Shown piece after piece: positions 36,765 through 44,133 of a DNA stretch of 64,000 nt. The notes below the pieces were generated by a model that was not told where the DNA came from, ran no database searches, and saw nothing but the letters and a program-made list of their open reading frames with translations. The translations under genes were made by a program, and so were the position numbers. The first letter of the stretch is position 1, and every line of letters starts with the position of its first letter. This stretch comes from Robiginitomaculum sp. (GTDB lineage Bacteria; Pseudomonadota; Alphaproteobacteria; Caulobacterales; Maricaulaceae): positions 1 through 64,000 of the forward strand of contig JAJFFS010000016.1 of assembly GCA_021776515.1 (NCBI GenBank), given 5' to 3'.

Positions 36765-37820
36765 ATGAATTTTGTAGCCCAACCTATTCGCCTGGCAAAT
36801 ATTCAGGCTTTGCGCGGTTTAGCCGTTCTGATGGTTGTATTATCTCACTTACAAAACATAGAACATAAGTATGCCGGGGATCAGCTTCTTGGCAATGTTT
36901 TTAGTGTCGGTTTTTCCGGTGTTGATCTGTTTTTTGCCATTTCCGGCTTTGTTATGGTTTATGTGGCATGGGGCGCTCCCAAGGGGGCGAGGTCTGCGGC
37001 CTCTTTCATATTTGCGAGAGCCAGTCGCATTTATCCGCTTTACTGGTTTATAAGTGCATTGGTGTTAATGATCTGGTTTTCGCGCCCGGATTTAGTCTTT
37101 GCCAGTAATGCAGAATTTTCGCTAATCAAGTCTTTTTTCTTGTGGCCCGCGCACGTCCAACCCTTGTTGGCGGTGGGGTGGACGCTAGTCCATGAAATGT
37201 ATTTTTATCTGGTTTTCGCGGCCATTATACTGCTGCCCCCCCGCTTTCGGTTTTGGGCTTTGGTGCTATGGGGCGCATTAGTTCTTGCCGGTTTTCTGAC
37301 AGATGTGGCCATACATGGCCCGGTGTTAAAATTGCTATCTCATCCCCTAGGTTTTGAGTTTTTGGGCGGGGCTTTGGCGGCTTTGGCCTTAAAGCGATTT
37401 GGCGCTCGGGGGTGGTTACTGGCCTTGTGGGTGGGGGTAGTGTTTTTTATTGCCGCCTGTTTTGTTTCTTTGCATTTTGGACTTGTGTTTTGGGAAACCT
37501 GGCCACGGGCGGCCAGTTTTGCCTTTCCTGTCTCGCTTATTGTTTACGGTGCTGCGGGGGCAGAGCAGGCAGGAAAAGTGTTTTCACAGGCACTGGTCTG
37601 GCTAGGTGACCAATCCTATGCGCTTTATCTTAGTCATATTCTTACCCTAAGTGTGGGTGGTCGGCTTTGGGGGTTATTTGCCGCTGATGGTGTATTGGAT
37701 AATGTTTTTATGTTGCCGTTTATACTAGGCTTGGCATTATTTACAGGTGAGGTGCTGCACAGGTTAGTTGAAATGCCCTTACTTGTTTGGGCCAGGCGTT
37801 GGCGCCGCCGGTTTTTTTGA
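36765..37820 (+). CDS. Acyltransferase family 3 (OafA/NolL-like) membrane protein
   Basis: The 351-residue protein has about ten membrane helices and the start pattern NIQALRGLAVLMVVLSHL of acyltransferase 3 enzymes, with the catalytic-type histidine in SHL (about 27) and FSGVDLFFAISGFVM after it. These enzymes O-acetylate or otherwise acylate LPS, capsule or other surface sugars. A GAGGA site is just upstream. Its 3' end overlaps the convergent hypothetical gene by 42 bases. Confidence 0.85.
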   Translation: MNFVAQPIRLANIQALRGLAVLMVVLSHLQNIEHKYAGDQLLGNVFSVGFSGVDLFFAISGFVMVYVAWGAPKGARSAASFIFARASRIYPLYWFISALVLMIWFSRPDLVFASNAEFSLIKSFFLWPAHVQPLLAVGWTLVHEMYFYLVFAAIILLPPRFRFWALVLWGALVLAGFLTDVAIHGPVLKLLSHPLGFEFLGGALAALALKRFGARGWLLALWVGVVFFIAACFVSLHFGLVFWETWPRAASFAFPVSLIVYGAAGAEQAGKVFSQALVWLGDQSYALYLSHILTLSVGGRLWGLFAADGVLDNVFMLPFILGLALFTGEVLHRLVEMPLLVWARRWRRRFF

Positions 37821-38417
37821 CGTATCAGGTTTTATATTGTCTAGCCGTTTTACCCTGACCTCCAATATATCAACGGTTCGGCTCAGGCCCTCCAGATCAG
37901 GCCATATCCCGATAAAATCCACATCGGTTTTTTTAACCGCTTTTGGTGGTTGCCAGAGCACGGTGCAGGCTTGCCAATTTGCAGTCAGAGGACAAAGAGT
38001 GCGTGGACTGCTCGCTCGCCCTAATGCGTAATAGCTGAGCATGGTTTTTGGTGAAGGGTTTGGCCCGGTGCTGCGAACCTTCATGCTTAGCTCAATTACT
38101 GTTTGTGCAAAAGCATTCGTGAAATTGAGCGGCAAGGTCAGAAACACACCTGCTGAGCCAGTACCATCATCAGGGGCTTGCCCGGCGGCGGCTCGCAAAA
38201 AAGTAACCCCGTCTTCTTCCATCAGGGATGCCGTTAATCCCTGCGCTGTTTGCATCAGGTTTAACTGTGTTCCCGAGATGACAAACCCGTCTTCCGGGGC
38301 CCCTGAAAACGGGCCACCATCTTGTGGTTTTCCTGGCCAGTACTGGAGGGAAAAAAAAACAAGTATGGCGGCGAAAAGAGCGGCCAGGGAATAAAACAAC
38401 CAATCAGGGATACCCAT
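37779..38417 (-). CDS. Hypothetical membrane-anchored protein
   Basis: The 212-residue protein has one N-terminal membrane helix (WLFYSLAALFAAILVFFSL) and a soluble domain with no family I recognise. The C-terminal tail is Lys/Pro-rich (KPDTSKKPAAPTPGPNK). The ATG at 38417 lies one base after the stop of the polyprenyl synthase gene, so the two are probably co-transcribed. Earlier ATGs in the frame (38453, 38558) lie inside the synthase gene. Confidence 0.55.
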   Translation of the reverse strand: MGIPDWLFYSLAALFAAILVFFSLQYWPGKPQDGGPFSGAPEDGFVISGTQLNLMQTAQGLTASLMEEDGVTFLRAAAGQAPDDGTGSAGVFLTLPLNFTNAFAQTVIELSMKVRSTGPNPSPKTMLSYYALGRASSPRTLCPLTANWQACTVLWQPPKAVKKTDVDFIGIWPDLEGLSRTVDILEVRVKRLDNIKPDTSKKPAAPTPGPNK

Positions 38418-38418
38418 T

Positions 38419-39420
38419 TTAAAAAGAGCGCTCAACAACAAAGTCGCAAACATCGCAAAGCAGTGTGCGGGTCTTGCCGGGGGCAAAAATTTGCAAAGCA
38501 GTTTTGGCATTGGCGGTGTGTACCCTTGCCTGGTCAAGGGTAGTTCGCACGGCATCATGTTTGGTGATCAGACGCATGGCTTCATTCAAATCTGTATCGG
38601 TTCGCGTCGGTTTGCTAAAAGTCTCTTTCCAGAATTTTTGCTCATCAGTATTCGCAGCCTGCATGGCCTTGGCCACGGGCATGGTGATTTTACCTTCACG
38701 AAAATCATCACCAACGGCTTTGCCAAGCTTGGCAGCACTGCCCGCATAATCAAGCGCGTCATCCACCAGTTGAAAAGCAAGACCCAGTTCTCGTCCATAG
38801 CGATCAAGCGCTAGTTCTTGCTCTTGTGGCAGATCGGCAATGACCGCAGAAACCCGTGCGGCTGAGGCAAACAATTCGGCAGTTTTGGCTTCGATGATTT
38901 GCATATATTCGGCTTCGCTCATATTCAGATTAGCGATAGCGGCGAGCTGGCGGACTTCACCTTCAGCAATAATAGAAGATGCTCCGGCCAGAATGTCCAA
39001 TACACGCAGACGTTCTGTTTCGACCATTAGCGAGAAAGCCCGGGCGAATAAAAAGTCACCCACCAGAACAGAGGCAGAATTGCCCCACACTGTATTCGCT
39101 GCCGGTTTACCCCGGCGCATGGGCGAGCCATCAACTATGTCATCATGCAAAAGGGTCGCCGAATGGATAAACTCTACGGTGGCGGCCAGTTTGTAATGGG
39201 CATCACCCTCATACCCGGCCAAATCCGCAGTAGCCAGAGTGATCAGCGGGCGTAGACGTTTACCCCCGGCGCGCACAAGGTGCGATGCCAGATCAGGGAT
39301 CATGCCAACCGGACTTTGCATCCGCTCTACGATAATCACGTTGACCTGCGCCAGCTCATTCGCAAATGCAGTCTCCAACCTTTCGGCGGCATTGGTCTTT
39401 GTCTGGCGCTTTGGCTCCAT
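38419..39420 (-). CDS. ispB: Polyprenyl diphosphate synthase (ubiquinone side chain)
   Basis: The enzyme builds the long prenyl diphosphate used for ubiquinone by adding isopentenyl units. The first Asp-rich motif is HDDIVDGSPMRRG, with GGKRLRP earlier (about 66-72), and the second is LVDDALDY, followed by GKAVGDDFREGK. The ATG at 39420 gives 333 residues, normal for octaprenyl/decaprenyl synthases; the longer frame to 39528 runs back towards the divergent gene at 39553 and is less likely. Chain length cannot be read reliably. Confidence 0.9.
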   Translation of the reverse strand: MEPKRQTKTNAAERLETAFANELAQVNVIIVERMQSPVGMIPDLASHLVRAGGKRLRPLITLATADLAGYEGDAHYKLAATVEFIHSATLLHDDIVDGSPMRRGKPAANTVWGNSASVLVGDFLFARAFSLMVETERLRVLDILAGASSIIAEGEVRQLAAIANLNMSEAEYMQIIEAKTAELFASAARVSAVIADLPQEQELALDRYGRELGLAFQLVDDALDYAGSAAKLGKAVGDDFREGKITMPVAKAMQAANTDEQKFWKETFSKPTRTDTDLNEAMRLITKHDAVRTTLDQARVHTANAKTALQIFAPGKTRTLLCDVCDFVVERSF

Positions 39421-39552
39421 TGTCGTGCTGAGTGTCAATTTTGGCCCCTGAGCAAACCTCATTCCAGCACAAGAATAGAGAGAGGCCGATTGCGCGGCAA
39501 GGGTGGTTATGTTTCTGTGTATGTTCATGAACAGGTAATTGTGGAAATCGGT

Positions 39553-39777
39553 ATGAAAGAAATATTGCGCACTAATGATCAGGTTTTGCTCTCTTATGTC
39601 GAGATGGTATTAAAGGATACCGGTTTACATCCGGTGGTATTTGACAACCATGCCAGTGTGCTGGATGGCTCGGTTATGGCCATTCAACGCCGTTTGCTGG
39701 TGCTGGATGAGGAAGAAGAAGAGGCCAGCGAAATGCTCCTGACCATCAAACAGGAATATGACGCTGACAATGCCTGA
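39553..39777 (+). CDS. DUF2007 small protein
   Basis: The 74-residue protein begins MKEILRTNDQVLLSYVEMVL and has the pattern of DUF2007 (putative signal-transducing) proteins: short strand-helix-strand with GLHPVVFDNHASVLDG and RRLLVLDEEEEEASEML. It is divergent from the polyprenyl synthase and overlaps the start of the methyltransferase gene by 20 bases, an arrangement I recall from other alphaproteobacteria. Molecular role unknown. Confidence 0.75.
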   Translation: MKEILRTNDQVLLSYVEMVLKDTGLHPVVFDNHASVLDGSVMAIQRRLLVLDEEEEEASEMLLTIKQEYDADNA

Positions 39778-40534
39778 ATCAATTGCGTTTCTAAACGGCC
39801 ACGTAAACGTCCATCAGGCCAAAGGCTATCGCGCGGGGCTGGATGCAGTGTTGCTGGCCAGTGCTCTTCACCCAAAGGCAGGGCAACAGGCCCTGGAGCT
39901 GGGTTGCGGGGCTGGCACAGCGCTTATATGCGCCGCGCATTTAAATCCGGGCGTGCATTTTACCGGGCTGGAAAAGCACGAGAATGTTTTTGCCATTGCC
40001 CAGGGCAACATTGCCGACAATGTCATGAAAGACCAGGTTGACGTTATTCAGGGCAGTGTGTTGTCGCCACCAAAGACTTTGCAGCCTGATAGTTTTGATC
40101 ATGTGTTTCTCAATCCTCCCTTTTTTGATGACCCCAAGGCTTTGCGTTTGCCTAAAACGGGTAAGGACACCGCCTTTATCAGCGATGATGCCAAGCTAAA
40201 AGACTGGATTAACACGGCGCTGCGGCTGACCCGTGCCAAGGGGTATATAACGCTTGTTCAGCGCGCCGATAGACTGGATGATTGCCTGAATGGTTTTCGC
40301 GGACGGGCCGGTGATATTCGCATCCTGCCCATTGCCCCGCGCAAAGGCGAAGCGGCACACCGGATCATTTTGCGTGCCAGAAGAAATGTAAAAAGCCCTC
40401 TGGTTTTGCTGCCCCCTTTGGTTATTCATGAAACGGGCCAAAAAGAGCGCAGTTCATGGACCCCTGAGGCTGAAGTTATTTTGAACGGTGAACAGCGCAT
40501 TGATTTAGAACTTTCAAAGTGCCCCGACGGCTGA
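39758..40534 (+). CDS. tRNA1(Val) A37 N6-methyltransferase-like (TrmN6 family)
   Basis: The 258-residue protein is an SAM-dependent adenine-N6 methyltransferase. Motif I is [11 protein letters not shown] (about 44-54) and the catalytic motif is FLNPPFFDD (about 117-125). YfiC/TrmN6 relatives methylate A37 of tRNA-Val. The start (39758, or ATG at 39770) overlaps the DUF2007 gene, so the pair is coupled. The alternative that it modifies another RNA or protein cannot be excluded. Confidence 0.8.
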   Translation: MTLTMPESIAFLNGHVNVHQAKGYRAGLDAVLLASALHPKAGQQALELGCGAGTALICAAHLNPGVHFTGLEKHENVFAIAQGNIADNVMKDQVDVIQGSVLSPPKTLQPDSFDHVFLNPPFFDDPKALRLPKTGKDTAFISDDAKLKDWINTALRLTRAKGYITLVQRADRLDDCLNGFRGRAGDIRILPIAPRKGEAAHRIILRARRNVKSPLVLLPPLVIHETGQKERSSWTPEAEVILNGEQRIDLELSKCPDG

Positions 40535-40589
40535 TTTTGGTCGCAATAATGCCTTGCCCTTTGGGGCGTGTCTGGGTAGGTCAAACCCT

Positions 40590-41468
40590 ATGGCTGCGAC
40601 AAACAAGAAACCGCTCAATTTTCAGGATGTGATTCTGACCCTGCAACGCTATTGGGCTGATCAGGGCTGCGCCATCTTACAACCCTATGACATGGAGGTT
40701 GGTGCCGGTACATTGCATCCGGCAACGACTTTGCGCGCCCTTGGGCCAAAGCCGTGGCGCGCCGCCTATGTGCAGCCTTCGCGTCGCCCTGCCGATGGCC
40801 GCTATGGTGAGAACCCGAACCGCTTGCAACACTATTACCAGTTTCAGGTGATCTTGAAGCCCAACCCCGATGACCTTCAGGAACTATACCTGAAAAGCCT
40901 TGAGGCCATTGGTATCGACATGAAGTTGCACGATGTGCGTTTTGTCGAGGACGATTGGGAAAACCCCACTGTGGGCGCCTGGGGTCTGGGCTGGGAGGTC
41001 TGGTGCGATGGCATGGAGGTCAGCCAGTTTACCTATTTTCAGCAAGTCGGCGGCATGGATGTCAGCCCGGTTTCAGGGGAGCTGACCTATGGGCTGGAAC
41101 GTCTGGCCACCTATGTGCAGGGCGTGGACAGCATTTATGATCTTGATTTTAATGGCGCGGGTCTGAAATACGGCGACGTATTTCAGGAAAACGAGCGCCA
41201 GTTTTCAACATTTAATTTTGAAATTGCTGACACCGACATGTTCAAGCGCTGGTTTGAAGATGCAGAAAAGCAGTGTGCCGCATTACTGGAGCGTCAATTG
41301 CCGCTGCCGGCGTATGATTTTGCCCTCAAAGCCAGCCACGCGTTTAATATGCTGGATGCGCGGGGCGTGGTTTCGGCCACCGAGCGCGCGTCATACATTG
41401 CCCGTGTGCGCGATCTGACCAAGGGTTGTGCCAGGGAATGGGTTGCCATTGAGGAGGCCAACTTATGA
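40590..41468 (+). CDS. glyQ: Glycyl-tRNA synthetase alpha subunit
   Basis: GlyQ and GlyS form the bacterial alpha2beta2 glycyl-tRNA synthetase; the alpha chain holds the aminoacylation site. The 292-residue protein has the family sequence [24 protein letters not shown] near the start, then [19 protein letters not shown] and a class II motif 3 region with TYGLERLA (about 172-179). The ATG at 40590 gives the expected N-terminus [11 protein letters not shown]. It overlaps the cupin gene by four bases (ATGA). Confidence 0.96.
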   Translation: MAATNKKPLNFQDVILTLQRYWADQGCAILQPYDMEVGAGTLHPATTLRALGPKPWRAAYVQPSRRPADGRYGENPNRLQHYYQFQVILKPNPDDLQELYLKSLEAIGIDMKLHDVRFVEDDWENPTVGAWGLGWEVWCDGMEVSQFTYFQQVGGMDVSPVSGELTYGLERLATYVQGVDSIYDLDFNGAGLKYGDVFQENERQFSTFNFEIADTDMFKRWFEDAEKQCAALLERQLPLPAYDFALKASHAFNMLDARGVVSATERASYIARVRDLTKGCAREWVAIEEANL

Positions 41469-41833
41469 GCACGGCAATCAACCTTGAGGCAGAGTTTGCA
41501 CGATTTTCTGAAACCTGGTCTCCCAAAATCATTGCGGATCTGGATGATCATCAGATTAAACTGACACGCCTTGCGGGCGATTTTCCCTGGCATGCCCACG
41601 GCGATGCGGACGAGATGTTTTACATTCTGGATGGCACCTTGCGGCTTGAATTTCGTGATCGTGTGGAAACGCTTTGCCCCGGCGAATTGATCGTCATCCC
41701 CAAAGGCGTGGAACACCGCCCGGTGGCGGATCAGGGCGAGGTCAAAGTGCTCTTGATCGAACAGGCGGGCGTGGTGAATACCGGCGATGGCCCGGCAAAT
41801 GCGCGCACCAAGGCGGCGGAGCGATTGTCATGA
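41465..41833 (+). CDS. Cupin-domain protein between glyQ and glyS
   Basis: The 122-residue single-domain cupin has the two motifs: [22 protein letters not shown] (histidines and glutamate for the metal) and [13 protein letters not shown]. Its role is unknown. It is inserted between the two glycyl-tRNA synthetase genes and overlaps both by four bases (ATGA), so the three are translationally coupled. No link between a cupin and tRNA charging is known to me. Confidence 0.8.
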   Translation: MSTAINLEAEFARFSETWSPKIIADLDDHQIKLTRLAGDFPWHAHGDADEMFYILDGTLRLEFRDRVETLCPGELIVIPKGVEHRPVADQGEVKVLLIEQAGVVNTGDGPANARTKAAERLS

Positions 41834-43980
41834 GCACGGCAGAACTGCTCCTTGAAATTTTTAGCGAAGAAATCCCCGCCCGTATGCAAAACCGTGCAGC
41901 GACGGATTTGGCGCGCTTGTTGGGTGATGGGCTTAAAGACGCAGGGTTTGAATTTACCGGCTTGCGCAGTTTTGCCGGGCCGCGCCGCTTGACCGCTGTC
42001 ATTGATACCTTGCCGCTAAAAGCACCGGACCAACGCGAAGAACGCAAAGGCCCGCGCGTTGGTGCGCCAGAGCAGGCGCTCGCCGGTTTTCTGCGCGGGG
42101 CCGGGCTGGAAAGTATCGAACAATGCGAAATTCAGGAAGCCAAAAAAGGCGCCTTTTACGTTGCCATTATAGAAAAACCGGGCTTAAGCGCAGGCGAAGC
42201 TCTGGCGCAGATTATACCCAAACTGATGCGCGAATTTCCCTGGCCCAAGTCAATGAAATGGGGCGCGGGCGATTTTCGCTGGGTGCGGCCCCTGCATGGC
42301 ATTCTTTGCCAGTTGAATGGCAAAACCGTCGATTTTGAAGTGGCCGGTGTGCGTACCTCTAACCAGATACATGGCCATCGCATGATGGGGCCGGGGCCGT
42401 TCGAGGTTTCCGGTTTTGCTGATTACCAGAAAACCTTAGCTGAGGACGGCAAGGTCATTTTGGACGCAGCGGAACGTAAAGCGCTGATTAGTGATCAGAT
42501 TGCGACGCTATGCAAAAAACATAATCTGCAACTGGCCGAAGATGCGGCACTGCTTGACGAAGTTACCGGACTGGCCGAATGGCCGGTGGCGCTGCTGGGC
42601 GATATGGACGAAGACTTTCTGGAATTGCCGCCCGAGGTGATCCAGTTGTCCATGGCCAAGCACCAAAAATATTTCACCGTTCGTGATCCCAAAACCGGTA
42701 ACGTAGCCCCGCATTTTATCGTCATTGCCAACTTGCAAGCCCCCGATGGCGGCAAAGCCATTGCGGCGGGTAATGAACGGGTGCTGACCGCCCGCCTCGC
42801 CGATGCCCGCTATTTCTGGGACACGGACCTCAAAACACCGCTTGAGGCCCGCGTAGAAAAACTGCGCGATGTGGTGTTTCATCAAGAACTAGGCAGCATT
42901 TACGACAAGATGGAACGGGTGGACGCTTTGGCACGCGGGCTGGCCCCTGTCGTTGGTGCGGACCCGGCTCTGGCGGAACGTGCTGCGTGTCTGGCCAAGG
43001 CCGATTTGACTAGCGAAATGGTGGTGGAATTCACTTCCCTGCAAGGGGTGATGGGCCGCTATTACGCGTTGGCTGAAGCTTCGCCCCCGTCTTTCGAGAC
43101 GCGCCAAAAGGGCGCTCCTCAAGATGAGGGCGAGAAGGCTGGCGCTCATCCCCCTCATCCTGAGGTGCGACCACAGGGAGCCTCGAAGGAGAAGGGGCTT
43201 TCAGACCTGCCAAAAGCTGATCTCTTCCAAATCGCCGATGCCATACGTGACCATTACAAACCCCAAGGGCCAAGCGATAGCGTACCCACCGATCCAGTTA
43301 GTGTTGCCGTTGCTTTGGCCGACAAGCTGGATACACTGGTGGGCTTTTGGGCGATAGATGAAAAACCTACCGGCTCCAAAGACCCTTATGCGCTAAGGCG
43401 CGCAGCCCTTGGCGTGATCCGGCTGGTGTTGGAAAATGGAGTGCGTTTATCCATCCCGGTGGCGCTTATTCCCTTCTTCCATTCCCGCCTGAAAGTTTAC
43501 CTGCGCGACTCTGGTGCGCGGCATGACCTCATCGATGCTGTGCTGACGCCAGAACAGGACGATCTGGTTTCCATTGTTGATCGGGTGAGTGCCCTTGGTG
43601 AGTTCCTTAAAACTGAGGATGGTGAGCCATTACTGGCCGGGGCCAAGCGTGCCTCCAACATTGTCAAAATCGAAGAGAAAAAAGACGGTGCGGCGATTGA
43701 TGAGGATGTTGATCCGGCGCTTTTCACCCAAGCCGAGGAAAAAGCGCTTTATGCTGCGCTAAGCGAAGCGCAGGAAAAGGCGGCATTGGCTTTGAAAGAT
43801 GAAAACTACACCGCAGCCATGGCGGCGTTGGCGCCTCTGCGTCCGGTGATTGATTCTTTTTTCGACAAGGTAACCGTTAATGCGGATGACCCAAAATTAC
43901 GCGCCAACCGGCTAGCGCTTTTGAATATGTTTCGACAATCCTTACGTGCTGTTGCCGACTTTGATAAAATCGCGGGGTGA
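41830..43980 (+). CDS. glyS: Glycyl-tRNA synthetase beta subunit with repeat insertion
   Basis: The beta chain binds tRNA-Gly. The 716-residue protein has the expected start LLLEIFSEEIPARMQ and the block VEFTSLQGVMGRYYAL near 400-415, followed after an insert by IADAIRDHYKPQGPSDSVP and VALADKLDTLVGFW. Between them residues about 418-464 (PPSFETRQKGAPQDEGEK..., to LPKADLFQ) are not part of the family and are encoded by an inverted pair of palindromic repeats at 43091-43192. The reading frame is kept, so the subunit should still be functional, with a flexible loop. Confidence 0.93.
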   Translation: MSTAELLLEIFSEEIPARMQNRAATDLARLLGDGLKDAGFEFTGLRSFAGPRRLTAVIDTLPLKAPDQREERKGPRVGAPEQALAGFLRGAGLESIEQCEIQEAKKGAFYVAIIEKPGLSAGEALAQIIPKLMREFPWPKSMKWGAGDFRWVRPLHGILCQLNGKTVDFEVAGVRTSNQIHGHRMMGPGPFEVSGFADYQKTLAEDGKVILDAAERKALISDQIATLCKKHNLQLAEDAALLDEVTGLAEWPVALLGDMDEDFLELPPEVIQLSMAKHQKYFTVRDPKTGNVAPHFIVIANLQAPDGGKAIAAGNERVLTARLADARYFWDTDLKTPLEARVEKLRDVVFHQELGSIYDKMERVDALARGLAPVVGADPALAERAACLAKADLTSEMVVEFTSLQGVMGRYYALAEASPPSFETRQKGAPQDEGEKAGAHPPHPEVRPQGASKEKGLSDLPKADLFQIADAIRDHYKPQGPSDSVPTDPVSVAVALADKLDTLVGFWAIDEKPTGSKDPYALRRAALGVIRLVLENGVRLSIPVALIPFFHSRLKVYLRDSGARHDLIDAVLTPEQDDLVSIVDRVSALGEFLKTEDGEPLLAGAKRASNIVKIEEKKDGAAIDEDVDPALFTQAEEKALYAALSEAQEKAALALKDENYTAAMAALAPLRPVIDSFFDKVTVNADDPKLRANRLALLNMFRQSLRAVADFDKIAG
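43091..43130. repeat. REP-like palindromic element inside glyS (left copy)
   Basis: The sequence CTTTCGAGACGCGCCAAAAG then GGCGCTCCTCAAGATGAGGG is, in reverse, the common proteobacterial repeat with CCTCATC...GAGG...TCTCGAAAG ends. It pairs with the right copy at 43151-43192 in opposite orientation. It is translated in the glyS frame. Confidence 0.75.
43151..43192. repeat. REP-like palindromic element inside glyS (right copy)
   Basis: CCCCTCATCCTGAGGTGCGA followed by CCACAGGGAGCCTCGAAGGAGA is a second repeat of the family, inverted relative to 43091-43130. Together they make a two-element insertion of about 100-130 bases in frame within glyS. Confidence 0.75.
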
Positions 43981-43997
43981 GTGTTGTGAAACCTTAC

Positions 43998-44069
43998 ATC
44001 CTTCGACAAGCTCAGGATGAGGTGCATTGGACATAACCATAAGCCCTCATCCTGAGCTTGTCGAAGGAT
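43998..44069. repeat. Inverted REP pair after glyS
   Basis: ATCCTTCGACAAGCTCAGGA (43998-44017, continuing TGAGG) and its reverse complement at 44045-44069 form a long perfect stem of about 25 bp with a 22-base loop. The same half-sites flank the 28-bp array at 34.9 kb. Located 18 bases after the glyS stop, it may stabilise or end the glyQ-glyS transcript. Confidence 0.85.
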
Positions 44070-44096
44070 TAGAGGGCATAGTAGTGACCCAAGACT

Positions 44097-44121
44097 GGAT
44101 TCCGGCCTGCGCCGGAATGAC
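44097..44121. repeat. Short palindrome (ATTCCGG/CCGGAAT family)
   Basis: GGATTCCGGCCTGCGCCGGAATGAC contains the inverted halves ATTCCGGC and GCCGGAAT around CTGC. A related copy is at 56033-56100. It ends directly at the ribosome site of ppdK. Confidence 0.7.
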
Positions 44122-44133
44122 GAGGAAAAAAAT

